64,000 nucleotides of DNA from an uncultured Prevotella sp. (lineage in GTDB: Bacteria; Bacteroidota; Bacteroidia; Bacteroidales; Bacteroidaceae): positions 82,007 to 146,006 of the forward strand of contig ONCJ01000006.1 of assembly GCA_900316295.1 (NCBI GenBank). The letters run 5' to 3'. The notes beneath the pieces were generated by a model. It made no database searches, had not been told where the DNA came from, and saw nothing but the letters and a program-made list of their open reading frames with translations. A program made the position numbers and the translations under genes. This document shows positions 52,789 to 61,546 of the stretch, in pieces. Each line of letters opens with the position of its first letter. Position 1 is the first letter of the stretch.

Positions 52789-53394
52789 TTATACTACTTC
52801 AATAAGCTCTACGTCGAATATCAGAGCAGCGTATGGTGGTATAGATGCTCCGGCACCGCGCTCTCCATAGCCCAGCTGGTATGGTATGAAGAAGCGGTAT
52901 TTACCACCCTCCTTCATCAGTTGCAGTCCTTCTGTCCATCCGCTGATGACCTGATTCAGTCCGAATACGGCAGGCTCGCCACGCTGGATGCTACTGTCGA
53001 AGAGTGTGCCATCAACGAGCATTCCTTCATAATGGCAGCGCACCTTGTCTGTGGCTTTCGGGCTCTTACCATTACCTTCCTTCAGCACTTTGTATTGCAG
53101 TCCGCTGGCGGTGGTGATGATGCCCTCTTTCTTTGCGTTGTCAGCGAGGTAGGCCTCACCCACAGCCTTAGCAGCCTTGCCAGCCTCGGCAGCAGCTTTG
53201 CGCTGCTCCTCTTCCTTCTTCTCAAAAAAGTCTTGCAGCAGAGTTTGTGCCTCGTTATCGCTCACCTGCGGTTTCTCTCCAGCGAGTATGTCTTTTATTG
53301 CCTGTGCAAAATCGTCAATGTTAAGGCTTCTTGCCCCCATCTGTGCCAGCTGGTGACCAATGCTCAGTCCCAACGAATAACTAAGTTTGTCCAT
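52789..53394 (-). CDS. FKBP-type peptidyl-prolyl isomerase, FklB-like, first of three
   Basis: There is no signal peptide: the protein starts directly with MDKLSYSLGLSIGHQLAQMG, so it is probably cytoplasmic, unlike its two neighbours. The FKBP domain is canonical (VRCHYEGMLVDGTLFDSS, IPYQLGYGERGAGASIPPYA). A KEEEQRKAAAEAGKAAK helix links the domains. It is 201 residues long. A good promoter precedes it. Confidence 0.94.
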   Translation of the reverse strand: MDKLSYSLGLSIGHQLAQMGARSLNIDDFAQAIKDILAGEKPQVSDNEAQTLLQDFFEKKEEEQRKAAAEAGKAAKAVGEAYLADNAKKEGIITTASGLQYKVLKEGNGKSPKATDKVRCHYEGMLVDGTLFDSSIQRGEPAVFGLNQVISGWTEGLQLMKEGGKYRFFIPYQLGYGERGAGASIPPYAALIFDVELIEVV

Positions 53395-53438
53395 CTTTTC
53401 TTGTTATCTGTTTGTTTGTCAATACTAAAAAAACAGCG

Positions 53439-53469
53439 CAAAGGTACAATTAAGTGATAGAAGTACAAA
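53439..53469 (-). promoter_or_regulatory. Promoter TTTG-N19-TACCTTTG of the FKBP genes
   Basis: Both boxes match the consensus with 19-base spacing, 45 bases before the start codon. Confidence 0.75.
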
Positions 53470-53626
53470 ATAAATTAGTTAATTTTTACTTCCGAGCGAA
53501 CGTACCTTAAACATAGTTAAAGGTACTACTTTTACTGTAAGAGCAAAGAATATAAGTACAAAATAACATTTAAGGCTCCCCGTTGCAGAGAGCCTTGAAT
53601 GTATATACTTATACTAAAAAAGGGGG

Positions 53627-54502
53627 TTACAGTTCCTTCAGTTCTGCAGGCAATGTGGGCATAGCACCATTCTGAGTGCAAACGAAAGCGCTGACTTGTA
53701 CAGCTCGCTTGTGTGCATCCTTGATATTGATGCCTTTGAGGATGGCTGCGCAGAAAGATCCCGTAAAGGAGTCGCCTGCACCTACTGTGTCAGCCACTTC
53801 CACCTTCGGAGTCTCCTGGAACGACATCTCAGTAGGTGTAAATACGTAGCTACCATTAGTGCCACATGTCAGCACGAGTATGTCAAGGTCGTATTTTGCC
53901 ACCAGTTCCTTGCACTTCTCTGCCTGGTCAAGACCTTTGAGCTCGAACATACGGCTGACGATAACCAGTTCCTCGTCGTTTATTTTCAAGACGTTGCATA
54001 GACGGAAAGACTCCTCTATGACTTCCTTGCTATAGAATTCCTGACGAAGGTTGATGTCAAAGATCTTGACGCAGTCTTTAGGAGTGCTGGCAATAAACTG
54101 TTGTATGGTAGAGCGTGACACGACGTTCCTTTGTGCCAAAGAACCGAAACATACGGCGCAGCAGTTTTTTGCCACCTTTTGTATTTCCTCTGTGAATGGG
54201 ATGTTGTCCCATGCCACATTCTCCTTGATGTCGTAAGTCGGTATGCCAGCCTCGTCGAGAATCACCTGTACCGTTCCCGTGGGGTAGGGTACACGTGGCA
54301 TCAGGTATTTCAGGTTGCGCTTTTCAATTGCTTCAATGGTCTCGTCTGCCAGTTTATCTTCGCCAAGTGCGCTAACGGCGAGAGTGTTCAGTCCGAATTG
54401 TCCTGCATGATAGGCGAAATTAGCAGGTGCTCCTCCCAGTTTCTTTCCGTCGGGAAGCATGTCCCAAAGGGCTTCGCCCAGTCCTACGATGTATTTTTCC
54501 AT
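53627..54502 (-). CDS. Fructokinase-like PfkB sugar kinase
   Basis: PfkB motifs are present: GLGEALWDMLPDG and KLGGAPANFAYH at the start (substrate-binding Gly-Gly), and ADTVGAGDSFTGSF near 237 with catalytic Asp. The length (291) and its place downstream of the GH32 gene and a sugar permease point to fructose phosphorylation in fructan use. It is the last gene of the operon; the stop lies 13 bases into the strand after a short A/T-rich region. Confidence 0.93.
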   Translation of the reverse strand: MEKYIVGLGEALWDMLPDGKKLGGAPANFAYHAGQFGLNTLAVSALGEDKLADETIEAIEKRNLKYLMPRVPYPTGTVQVILDEAGIPTYDIKENVAWDNIPFTEEIQKVAKNCCAVCFGSLAQRNVVSRSTIQQFIASTPKDCVKIFDINLRQEFYSKEVIEESFRLCNVLKINDEELVIVSRMFELKGLDQAEKCKELVAKYDLDILVLTCGTNGSYVFTPTEMSFQETPKVEVADTVGAGDSFTGSFCAAILKGINIKDAHKRAVQVSAFVCTQNGAMPTLPAELKEL

Positions 54503-54533
54503 AGTTTTTAGTTTTTAGTTTTTAGTTTTATAT
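54502..54533. repeat. Heptamer tandem repeat, unit TTTTTAG
   Basis: Four units fill the 12-base-wide spacer and run into the C-terminal codons of the permease (VYKTKN end). Same unit as the array at the purE 3' end. Confidence 0.8.
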
Positions 54534-55708
54534 ACCATACTACAATAAATAAGATAGGCGACGCCTACAGCCATCACGATGACAGCGCCAGCCTGTCCTA
54601 TCGCGTCGCTTGCCAATCCCATGACGAAGGGGAAGATTGTGCCTCCGAAGAGTCCCATGATCATCAGTCCAGACACCTCGTTCTGCTTCTCAGGTACTGA
54701 GGTAAGTGCCTGCGAGAAGCACAGTGAGAATACGTTAGAGTTGCCGTAGCCTACGAGAGCAATGGCTGTAAACAACATCCACTTTTCTGTTCCTACGAGC
54801 AATCCTGCCATAGACAACACCATCATGCATACGCTGATAATGAAGAACAGCTTGTTACTCATAATACGAAGGAAGAAGGAACCTGTCAGACATCCGATGG
54901 TACGGAAGATAAAGTATAGGGATGTTGCAAATGCTGCCTCGTTGAGTCCCATGCCCAAACGTTCCATCAGAATTTTCGGTGCAGTAGTGTTAGTACCCAC
55001 GTCGATACCTACATGACATACGATGCCGAGGAACGATAACAGTACTACGGGCACGCTTAGCAGTTTGAAGCAGTCGTAGAATTGAGCCAGCACGCCCTTC
55101 TTTTTGCCGTCCCATCGTCCTGCTTCTACCTTTTCCTCTCTCTTTATTGGGGTGACGAAGAGAAGAATGGTGGCCAACAGTCCGACGACGAAGTAGATGG
55201 CAAACAGGACGCGCCAGTCGAGTCCAAACTCAGGGATAGCCTTTGTCGCACCCCACATGGCGAGATATGGTGCCAGGAATGAGGCGATGGCTTTGATGAA
55301 CTGACCAAAGGTAAGTGTCGACGCAAGGTTGCTGCCGCCAATCACTGCCGACACCAGCGGGTTGAGCGACGTCTGCATCAGAGCATTGCCAATGCCAAGC
55401 AGTGAGAATGCTATCAGCATCACCTCAAAGCTATTGCCGAAGAGTGGTATGAACAGTGAGAGCACCGTCACCACGAGCGACAGCAATACCGTGTTCTTCT
55501 GTCCTATCTTGTTCATCAAAATTCCCGTTGGAACCGAGAAAATTAAGAACCAGAAGAATACCAACGACGGGAAGATGTTTGCGGTAGAGTCCGACAAGTT
55601 AAGGTCGGCTTTGACATAGTTGGACGCGATGCCAACCAAGTCTACAAATCCCATGGCAAAGAAGCATAGCATCAATGGGATAATAGAAAGTTTCTTAGTG
55701 TTATTCAT
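54515..55708 (-). CDS. MFS sugar permease, probably for fructose
   Basis: Twelve hydrophobic helices are visible in 397 residues, with MFS loop features (GILMNKIGQKN between TM2 and TM3). The fold and N-terminal region resemble the FucP/sugar:proton symporter group. The operon context (GH32 upstream, fructokinase downstream) suggests import of fructose or small fructans across the inner membrane; this is inference. Confidence 0.9.
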   Translation of the reverse strand: MNNTKKLSIIPLMLCFFAMGFVDLVGIASNYVKADLNLSDSTANIFPSLVFFWFLIFSVPTGILMNKIGQKNTVLLSLVVTVLSLFIPLFGNSFEVMLIAFSLLGIGNALMQTSLNPLVSAVIGGSNLASTLTFGQFIKAIASFLAPYLAMWGATKAIPEFGLDWRVLFAIYFVVGLLATILLFVTPIKREEKVEAGRWDGKKKGVLAQFYDCFKLLSVPVVLLSFLGIVCHVGIDVGTNTTAPKILMERLGMGLNEAAFATSLYFIFRTIGCLTGSFFLRIMSNKLFFIISVCMMVLSMAGLLVGTEKWMLFTAIALVGYGNSNVFSLCFSQALTSVPEKQNEVSGLMIMGLFGGTIFPFVMGLASDAIGQAGAVIVMAVGVAYLIYCSMVYKTKN

Positions 55709-55743
55709 AATAGTTATTATTTGTTTTATTTCGGTTTTTACCT

Positions 55744-55764
55744 TTCAATGTTCAACGTTCAATA
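55744..55764. repeat. Short heptamer repeat at the GH32 3' end
   Basis: Three units (ttcaatg, ttcaacg, ttcaata) code for the C-terminal NIER and stop of the GH32 gene. The unit matches the one in prmC. Confidence 0.7.
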
Positions 55765-57434
55765 TTATATACGTTCGCCTTTCCACCTTTCACCTTCAAT
55801 GTGGTATATGGCTCGGTAGGGAACACCAGATTGGTCATAGCCATCCTGCCCTCAGCGTCGAAAGCCTCGATGCTGGAGTGGTCGATAAAGATGCGCAGTT
55901 TCTGTATGTTGCCATAGACAGGTGCTGTGGTCACCGTAGGGAATGCCTCACTGAAACTTGTGTTACCACTCTTGGTTCGATCCATGGCGAAGGTTTGTTT
56001 CTTTTCGTCATAAACCATCTTGACTTGCTCACCCTTACTATTGGATAACAGTATCTCACAAGTGTTAGACTTTATGTCTACGACCACTTCGCAGGCATCG
56101 GTAAGAGTTTTCACTTTCTTGCCTCTTAGTGCCAGCATCTCTTTTGAGGGAGTAACTCCGCAATAGGTTTCATCCTTATATTCGTATAGGTCAAGGTCGC
56201 GTGGTATGCTGTTGGCACTGCGATACTGTTGTGTCGGTACATCGTTGGCATACTGCCAGTTAGACATCCATGCCATCACCACCCTGCGGTTGTCAGGAGC
56301 GTTATAGAACGATACTGTGGCATAGTGGTCCTTGCCGTAGTCCATCCATTTGGTTACCTTCGGCATCGACTCGCACGTAAACTTCTTTCCGTCGAAGTCG
56401 CCAATGAAGTATTGAGTTGCTGATCCTCCGAACGGACCGCCAGGGTTTATGTTGCAAACGAGCATCCACTTTTTCTCTGTCGTACCTCTGACAGGCAGTT
56501 CCATCAGGTCTGGACACTCCCACACACCACCATGATTGCCATATTCCTTACCGAAGCTGCTCTCGTATGTCCAGTCCTTCAAATTGGCTGATGAGTATAT
56601 GCGCATCTCCTGTCCTGCAGCAAGAATCATAATCCACCTTTTTGTACCCTCGTGCCACAAGATGTTGGGATCGCGGAAGTCTGGTATGTCAGCAGTGAGT
56701 ATTGGATTTCTCTCATATTTCGTAAAGGTCTGTCCGTTATCCGTAGATACAGCCATCGACTGTGTCTGACTCTGTCCGGCAGAAGTGTAGAATGCCACCA
56801 CCTTGTCCTTGTCAGTGACACACGAACCGCTGAAAATTGTGCCCAATCCATCGGGTTCTATTGCCAGAGGTTGAGGCTCCCAGTGTATGAGATCTCTCGA
56901 TGTAGAGTGTCCCCAGTTCATATTCTCCCATTGCGATCCGTAAGGGTTCCATTGGTAGTATAGGTGCCATACGCCATCCTTATAGAACATACCGTTGGGG
57001 TCGTTCATCCATCCGTACCGAGGAGTATGGTGGTATACTGGTCTGTATTTCTCGCGGTTGGAAGTGTCGAAGTTGTCAGTATATTTCATCTCTCTCCAGC
57101 AGACGTAGTCCTTCAGATTGCCAGAGTGTCGGCGTTCGCCGTGAAAAATTATGTCCAGCAATTGCCCGTCACCTATCTTCAGCGGCACATAGTAGTCGGT
57201 GTTGTTTACTGCCAGTTTCACGTTAGGTGTGTGCATTACATTATTGTCTTTGCCCACAACCCTCACGTTAGCTATCTCAGCCTTCTCCTCAACGGGAAGG
57301 AGGATATATTTACCTGCATTGTCATCCAGTCTGACCATTGCGTGGTTCTCTCCCAGAATCATAGGAGTCTGGGCGTTAGAGGCAATCATGGCAAACGTTA
57401 GTGCCGCAAAAGATGTCAAAAGATTTTTCTTCAT
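55752..57434 (-). CDS. GH32 fructan hydrolase with N-terminal DUF4980-type domain
   Basis: A signal peptide (about 21 residues) and an N-terminal beta domain precede the GH32 five-bladed propeller: nucleophile Asp in GWMNDPNG near 142, the transition-state stabiliser in DFRDPNI near 254 and acid/base Glu in WECPDL near 304. A C-terminal beta-sandwich (SSIEAFDAEGRMAMTN) closes it. It cleaves beta-fructofuranosidic bonds (inulin, levan or sucrose); endo or exo preference cannot be read. Export to the periplasm or surface is inferred. It heads the GH32-permease-fructokinase operon. Confidence 0.96.
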   Translation of the reverse strand: MKKNLLTSFAALTFAMIASNAQTPMILGENHAMVRLDDNAGKYILLPVEEKAEIANVRVVGKDNNVMHTPNVKLAVNNTDYYVPLKIGDGQLLDIIFHGERRHSGNLKDYVCWREMKYTDNFDTSNREKYRPVYHHTPRYGWMNDPNGMFYKDGVWHLYYQWNPYGSQWENMNWGHSTSRDLIHWEPQPLAIEPDGLGTIFSGSCVTDKDKVVAFYTSAGQSQTQSMAVSTDNGQTFTKYERNPILTADIPDFRDPNILWHEGTKRWIMILAAGQEMRIYSSANLKDWTYESSFGKEYGNHGGVWECPDLMELPVRGTTEKKWMLVCNINPGGPFGGSATQYFIGDFDGKKFTCESMPKVTKWMDYGKDHYATVSFYNAPDNRRVVMAWMSNWQYANDVPTQQYRSANSIPRDLDLYEYKDETYCGVTPSKEMLALRGKKVKTLTDACEVVVDIKSNTCEILLSNSKGEQVKMVYDEKKQTFAMDRTKSGNTSFSEAFPTVTTAPVYGNIQKLRIFIDHSSIEAFDAEGRMAMTNLVFPTEPYTTLKVKGGKANVYNIER

Positions 57435-57505
57435 AATTATACAGTTAATGTGTTTTTATATTCAATTTAGGTATATAGCTTTGTAGGTTTAATTCACCAC
57501 TGGTG

Positions 57506-57513
57506 CAAATATA
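57506..57513 (-). promoter_or_regulatory. -7 box TATATTTG of the GH32-permease-fructokinase operon
   Basis: Matches TAnnTTTG, 72 bases upstream of the start codon. No -33 TTTG at normal spacing, as is common for regulated PUL promoters. Confidence 0.5.
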
Positions 57514-57655
57514 ATATGTTTTTATATATAAGGTGTGTCATTTTACGTTCATAAACTAGTAAAAATGTTTCGTAGTATCAATTATTCCACAAAATGGTGC
57601 AATAATGATACTACGAAGACATCACTTTAAGTTTGATAGTTTATTTTTGAATAAA

Positions 57656-57858
57656 CTACAGTTTGTCGTACTTAGCAGCCATAGCAGGTACCTCGCCCAG
57701 CGTGAGTGTACCGTCGGCGTGCTGTATGATTTTGTGGCATACGAGTGCTCCCCGACCAGTTTGGTTCGCCCTCAGCACCGACGTTGACATTACGGTCGAA
57801 GATAGTAGTACCCGAGCGGAACGGACACCATCCCCAGATATAACGGTCGAGCACGACC
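57656..57858 (-). pseudogene. Fragment of a second GH32-like gene, frameshifted
   Basis: Directly after the stop codon of the 767-residue enzyme, one frame reads DRYIWGWCPFRSGTTIFDRN ... EPNWSG and, after one extra G in a GGGG run near 57750, the next frame continues GALVCHKIIQHADGTLTLGE to the end KYDKL. Joined, this aligns with the neighbour's own YYLFGWCTTTKENG ... WAGSLITHKLYADENGKLSL. It is therefore the last part of a paralogous catalytic domain; its front two thirds are missing. Confidence 0.85.
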
Positions 57859-60162
57859 CTAATAGCTCCATGCCTTTGGCTCCTCCACCTCCACGGATCC
57901 GTTTTCGCAGAAGATGCTCCACGGATTGCGAGCCATGTTGTATATACGGTTGGTGAATGCTATCTTGTCGTTGACGTATACTACGATAATTGACTGCTCA
58001 TGAACAACCTTCAAGTTATAGACACCATCAGAAGTACGTGGAAGTGCTATCTGACTGATTTCCGTAACGCCACCACCATTTACATCCTTGTTCAGGTATA
58101 GCTTCTGGTTTTCCAGATTCAGGCGGAAGGAATAGCGTGTGTTATTGCCATCGCTATAGTCGCGTACCGAGAACCCGAATACCTCATTGGTGTTGCTGTT
58201 CGCCTTGAAATTTATCTCCAGTTTGTTTGCCCTCTTCAGTCGTGCAAACTGTACCCTGCTGTTAGCCCCCAGAGAGTATTTTCTTCCTGACAGGCTCACT
58301 GAACCAGTCTGACTGAGTTTCGGAAGGTCAGCACGTGTGGCAAACTTTTCCTCAAACTTATAAGGTACGGTCAATGACAGTTTGCCATTCTCGTCGGCAT
58401 AGAGCTTGTGAGTGATAAGCGAACCTGCCCAGTCATCACTGTTTCCATTTTCCTTTGTGGTAGTACACCATCCGAAGAGATAGTAGTCATCATATTTGTC
58501 ATCAGTATAGTGAGCCGTTTTTGCAGCATAGAGTGACCAGTTGTTACCGTCAAGTTCTCCACCGTAGGTATAGGGACCAGTGAGTGATGAAGAGTATACA
58601 TAGCGAACAACCTTGTCTTTTTGGTCAGAATATATAATGTAATACTTGCTGCCAATCTTAATCAGGTCGGGACACTCCATCATTTGTTCACCGCTGGTTC
58701 TGTCGGTCAAGGTATATAAAGGATCCTGTAGGGTCCATGGACCGTCAAGGTTGGTGGAAGTAAAGTGGGCAACCACGGGGTTATCGGCACTACCATTCCA
58801 CTTCATTGCAGTTATGATCATGTGATAAGTATCGCCTTCTTTGTAGATTTGAGGGTCGCGGAATTCATTCTTGTTATAACCATCTGGAGCCTTCATCACA
58901 AAGCCCTGCTTAGTCCAGTTCAGTCCGTCATCGGATGTAGCCTTGAATATCACCTGCTTTCTTTTGTCGTTACTATAGTCTCCGTTACCTCTTTCCGCAG
59001 TATAGAAAGCATAATACTTTTCTTTTGTCTCATCGTATAGCATGCATCCTGTACCAAGGTGAGCCTCCTGTGAGTTGGCATCGCCGCAGGACAATATCTC
59101 TGTGCCCTCTACAAAACTGCTGAGGTCGCTCGACCTGACCATATGGATGGGGTGGAATGTTCCTTCTGATGTGGCAATCCTGTCCTTCAGATACAACACC
59201 TTGAACTCTCTAGCATGTGTATCGTAGTATGGCATCACGTCACCAACATATCCTGTTTGTGGGGTGAAGTAAGTTGGCATGCTACTGTATTCTTTTGTTT
59301 CCACAAAGCGTGTGGTATTGAATGCGTCAGCCACGGGGATGGTGTTGTCGAGCCATGCGTTGGCATAGATGAGCATGTTGGGATTGATGCCGGCAAACAC
59401 ATTGTATGCACCCCTTACATCAGCACCACGCATGTCCACAGATGTCACACCGGGAGTGAGTTTCGAAGCCAATAGTTCAAAGTCATCGTAAGTGAATTCG
59501 GTCCAGGTATTGTCTACTACTTTAGAGCATTTGCCGTGCATCCATAGTCCTGTCAGTGTGATTGCGCCAGAGAGTGAACCGAATGGCACCTCTGACAGTT
59601 TCATGCCATTGGCGTATGGAAGATCCTCAACCATCACATTATCTATATATACATCCTGACTGCCCGAAACATCTGCTGTCTGTGCAGTTATGGCAACCAC
59701 GCCTGGGTCGTTGAAATAGTCATGGGTTGAGAAGTCGAATACCACTTTCTGCCATTGTCCGTTGCCACTATACCATGTAGCAGCCCTGTGCCAATATCCC
59801 GATGCACCTCCTGTAGTAGGGTCAGACAACTCAATCATCACGTTCTCGTCCACAGCCTTCCTTATCATCAGCGATATTCGCTTACGACCATTCAGAAGAA
59901 CCCTGTTGTCGCCAGTCATCCAGTCACGGAATGGTATCTTCACCGTCTTGTCGCTGTTGGTCATCGTGAAGTGCAGACACTTGTCCGATGTGTTTATCCC
60001 TGTCTTGTCGGGATTTGCAACTACACGTGGGCTGCCGTCATTCCAACATCCACCCTGAGAGTTGATAGCGTAGTTCTCACCATCCCACAGCATTGTGCTG
60101 TTTTGTGCCGTCATTGCAGTTGCCATGAGGCATCCGAGTATTGTTGTTGTAATCTTTTTCAT
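57859..60162 (-). CDS. GH32/GH43-like glycoside hydrolase with N-terminal sugar-binding-type module
   Basis: After the signal peptide comes a jelly-roll-like module (about 25-190, with LLNGRKRISLMIRK and DVYIDNVMVEDLPY) and a small linker domain, then a five-bladed-propeller catalytic region: GDVMPYYD near 307 stands where GH32 has its nucleophile, FRDPQI near 434 and ECPDLI near 495 match the other two acidic motifs. A C-terminal beta-sandwich (ANKLEINFKANS) follows. The first motif departs from WMNDPNG, so specificity differs from the neighbouring GH32. It follows a secreted 256-residue protein by 5 bases. Confidence 0.85.
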   Translation of the reverse strand: MKKITTTILGCLMATAMTAQNSTMLWDGENYAINSQGGCWNDGSPRVVANPDKTGINTSDKCLHFTMTNSDKTVKIPFRDWMTGDNRVLLNGRKRISLMIRKAVDENVMIELSDPTTGGASGYWHRAATWYSGNGQWQKVVFDFSTHDYFNDPGVVAITAQTADVSGSQDVYIDNVMVEDLPYANGMKLSEVPFGSLSGAITLTGLWMHGKCSKVVDNTWTEFTYDDFELLASKLTPGVTSVDMRGADVRGAYNVFAGINPNMLIYANAWLDNTIPVADAFNTTRFVETKEYSSMPTYFTPQTGYVGDVMPYYDTHAREFKVLYLKDRIATSEGTFHPIHMVRSSDLSSFVEGTEILSCGDANSQEAHLGTGCMLYDETKEKYYAFYTAERGNGDYSNDKRKQVIFKATSDDGLNWTKQGFVMKAPDGYNKNEFRDPQIYKEGDTYHMIITAMKWNGSADNPVVAHFTSTNLDGPWTLQDPLYTLTDRTSGEQMMECPDLIKIGSKYYIIYSDQKDKVVRYVYSSSLTGPYTYGGELDGNNWSLYAAKTAHYTDDKYDDYYLFGWCTTTKENGNSDDWAGSLITHKLYADENGKLSLTVPYKFEEKFATRADLPKLSQTGSVSLSGRKYSLGANSRVQFARLKRANKLEINFKANSNTNEVFGFSVRDYSDGNNTRYSFRLNLENQKLYLNKDVNGGGVTEISQIALPRTSDGVYNLKVVHEQSIIVVYVNDKIAFTNRIYNMARNPWSIFCENGSVEVEEPKAWSY

Positions 60163-60167
60163 ATAGC

Positions 60168-60938
60168 CTATTTCAATACCTTTTTATTATTGATAATGTA
60201 GATGCCCTTTGGCAATGCGTAATGCGTAATGCTTAATGCATAATTATTTGCAATTTTGCGGCCTTGTAGGTCATATATAACGTTATCGTTCCCGTTAGTG
60301 TTATCGTTCCCGTTAATATTGTTAATTCCACTTGTTTCATCATCAAGTACAATGCTCTTGGCACTGCTGGATGATGCGGGTTGGTTAGACAGGAATGCTG
60401 CAAACGACTTGATGGTAGCCTCGGAGCTGCCTTTTACAAACTTGTCAGCATTGCCAATACCCCATTTTCCCTCAGCGATAATGGTTCCTTCGTAGTTGCC
60501 TGCGAAATCATCAGTTGAGCTCTCTGTAGGTGATATTGCGAAAGTTTTATTTGAAAAACTTATGGGTGATGTGGCAGTTACTTTCGTCATTAGGAACGGT
60601 TCGTTGGCGTCAATGATGTTCTTCTGAGTAAATTTAACCTTGTCGTCGTCCTGCTCCTTATAAATGTATGTCTTGCCGCTGTTGTCGGTACTTGCAATGT
60701 CTGTTGCTACTACGCTGAATGGCAGGTAAAAGGTGCAGTATCCATTATGAATTGTCCTGTTGATGTTAACACTGCTTGCCGTGAAATCGTCTGGTACTGC
60801 GAAGGAATACTCCGTGTAGAGCTCCACGTGCGTGGCTTCGCCATCGACAACTACATTGTAGTTTGCCTCTGGATAGGTTGTCTGTGCAGCTATGCTACCA
60901 CTGACAAACAATAACAATAATAATGTTTTTATTTTCAT
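60168..60938 (-). CDS. Secreted protein with C-terminal sorting-type tail, unknown function
   Basis: A signal peptide (MKIKTLLLLLFVSGSIAAQ) leads to a beta-rich domain of about 190 residues (ATHVELYTEYSFAVPDDFTA) that I do not recognise, a linker of tandem NGNDN units, and the tail YDLQGRK ... PKGIYIINNKKVLK. The tail is interrupted by NYALSITHYAL, which is encoded by heptamer repeats at 60214-60248. The gene is tightly linked (5 bases) to the GH32-like enzyme, so it probably works with it on fructans. Confidence 0.8.
   Translation of the reverse strand: MKIKTLLLLLFVSGSIAAQTTYPEANYNVVVDGEATHVELYTEYSFAVPDDFTASSVNINRTIHNGYCTFYLPFSVVATDIASTDNSGKTYIYKEQDDDKVKFTQKNIIDANEPFLMTKVTATSPISFSNKTFAISPTESSTDDFAGNYEGTIIAEGKWGIGNADKFVKGSSEATIKSFAAFLSNQPASSSSAKSIVLDDETSGINNINGNDNTNGNDNVIYDLQGRKIANNYALSITHYALPKGIYIINNKKVLK
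60214..60248. repeat. Heptamer tandem repeat inside a sorting tail, unit AATGCGT
   Basis: Five units (aatgcgt, aatgcgt, aatgctt, aatgcat, aattatt) are read in frame as NYALSITHYAL between the YDLQGRK and PKGIYI parts of the tail. Confidence 0.88.
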
Positions 60939-61244
60939 TTTAACTGTTTGTGATTATTTAAAGAGAAGGATGGTTTTAATATTTTATATTTATGATGGTA
61001 CCTTTTGGACTTACTGCCCTTCTCGTCCTTTGCCACATTGAGAGATTAGTTTAGCAAAGGCTACAGGCGTATGGTGGCAGCCAAAGTGCAGTCTGCGGTA
61101 ATGTATTGTTTCTTAGTCATGTTTTTAGGTTTTAGGTCTTCGGTAGGTAAGTAGGGGTGTCTTGTGTGGTTCTCCGGTGGCAGGAACCCTATTGGTTCCT
61201 ACCGCCGTGAGAATAAAGAGTATTTAATATAAGTCATCGTTGGG
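60939..61244. other. Intergenic region with a hairpin and a possible tiny gene
   Basis: A 13-bp stem with G-U pairs (CGGTGGCAGGAACC / GGTTCCTACCGCCG, about 61172-61208) lies after the 82-residue gene. A 19-codon frame on the minus strand (61061-61120, MTKKQYITADCTLAATIRL) resembles the start of the small proteins found near exported-protein genes but is very short. Nothing else is recognisable. Confidence 0.4.
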
Positions 61245-61493
61245 TCACTTGTAGTCAAACATCTTCTTGTAACCTTCGTCGATGTCTGTTGTCCAGAAGT
61301 AGTTTTCGTCCCATTCTCCAGAGAAGTAGTTTTCGTCCCATTCTCCAAAGAACCCTTTGGCATCGAACCCTCCGTTATATGTCTCGTTTGTCCATTCGGG
61401 CTCTATAAATGTGCCAGCTAAGAGATGTGTCTCTGTATGCTGAGTAATATGTCTTGTTATGGGTGTAACATATATTTTGCGTTGTTTTCCCAT
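61245..61493 (-). CDS. Small acidic protein with internal repeat, fructan locus
   Basis: An 82-residue protein starting MGKQRKIYVTPITRHI, with LLAGT and then acidic, aromatic sequence. A 27-bp tandem duplication gives GEWDENYF twice. There is no signal peptide. The opening resembles the small gene ahead of the fimbrillin locus. It lies 53 bases after the 655-residue gene and 306 bases before the next one. Function unknown. Confidence 0.68.
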   Translation of the reverse strand: MGKQRKIYVTPITRHITQHTETHLLAGTFIEPEWTNETYNGGFDAKGFFGEWDENYFSGEWDENYFWTTDIDEGYKKMFDYK

Positions 61494-61546
61494 TTTAGTA
61501 TAATTTTTAGTTTTATTAGGTATTTATTGCTCGCAAAGTTATTCTT

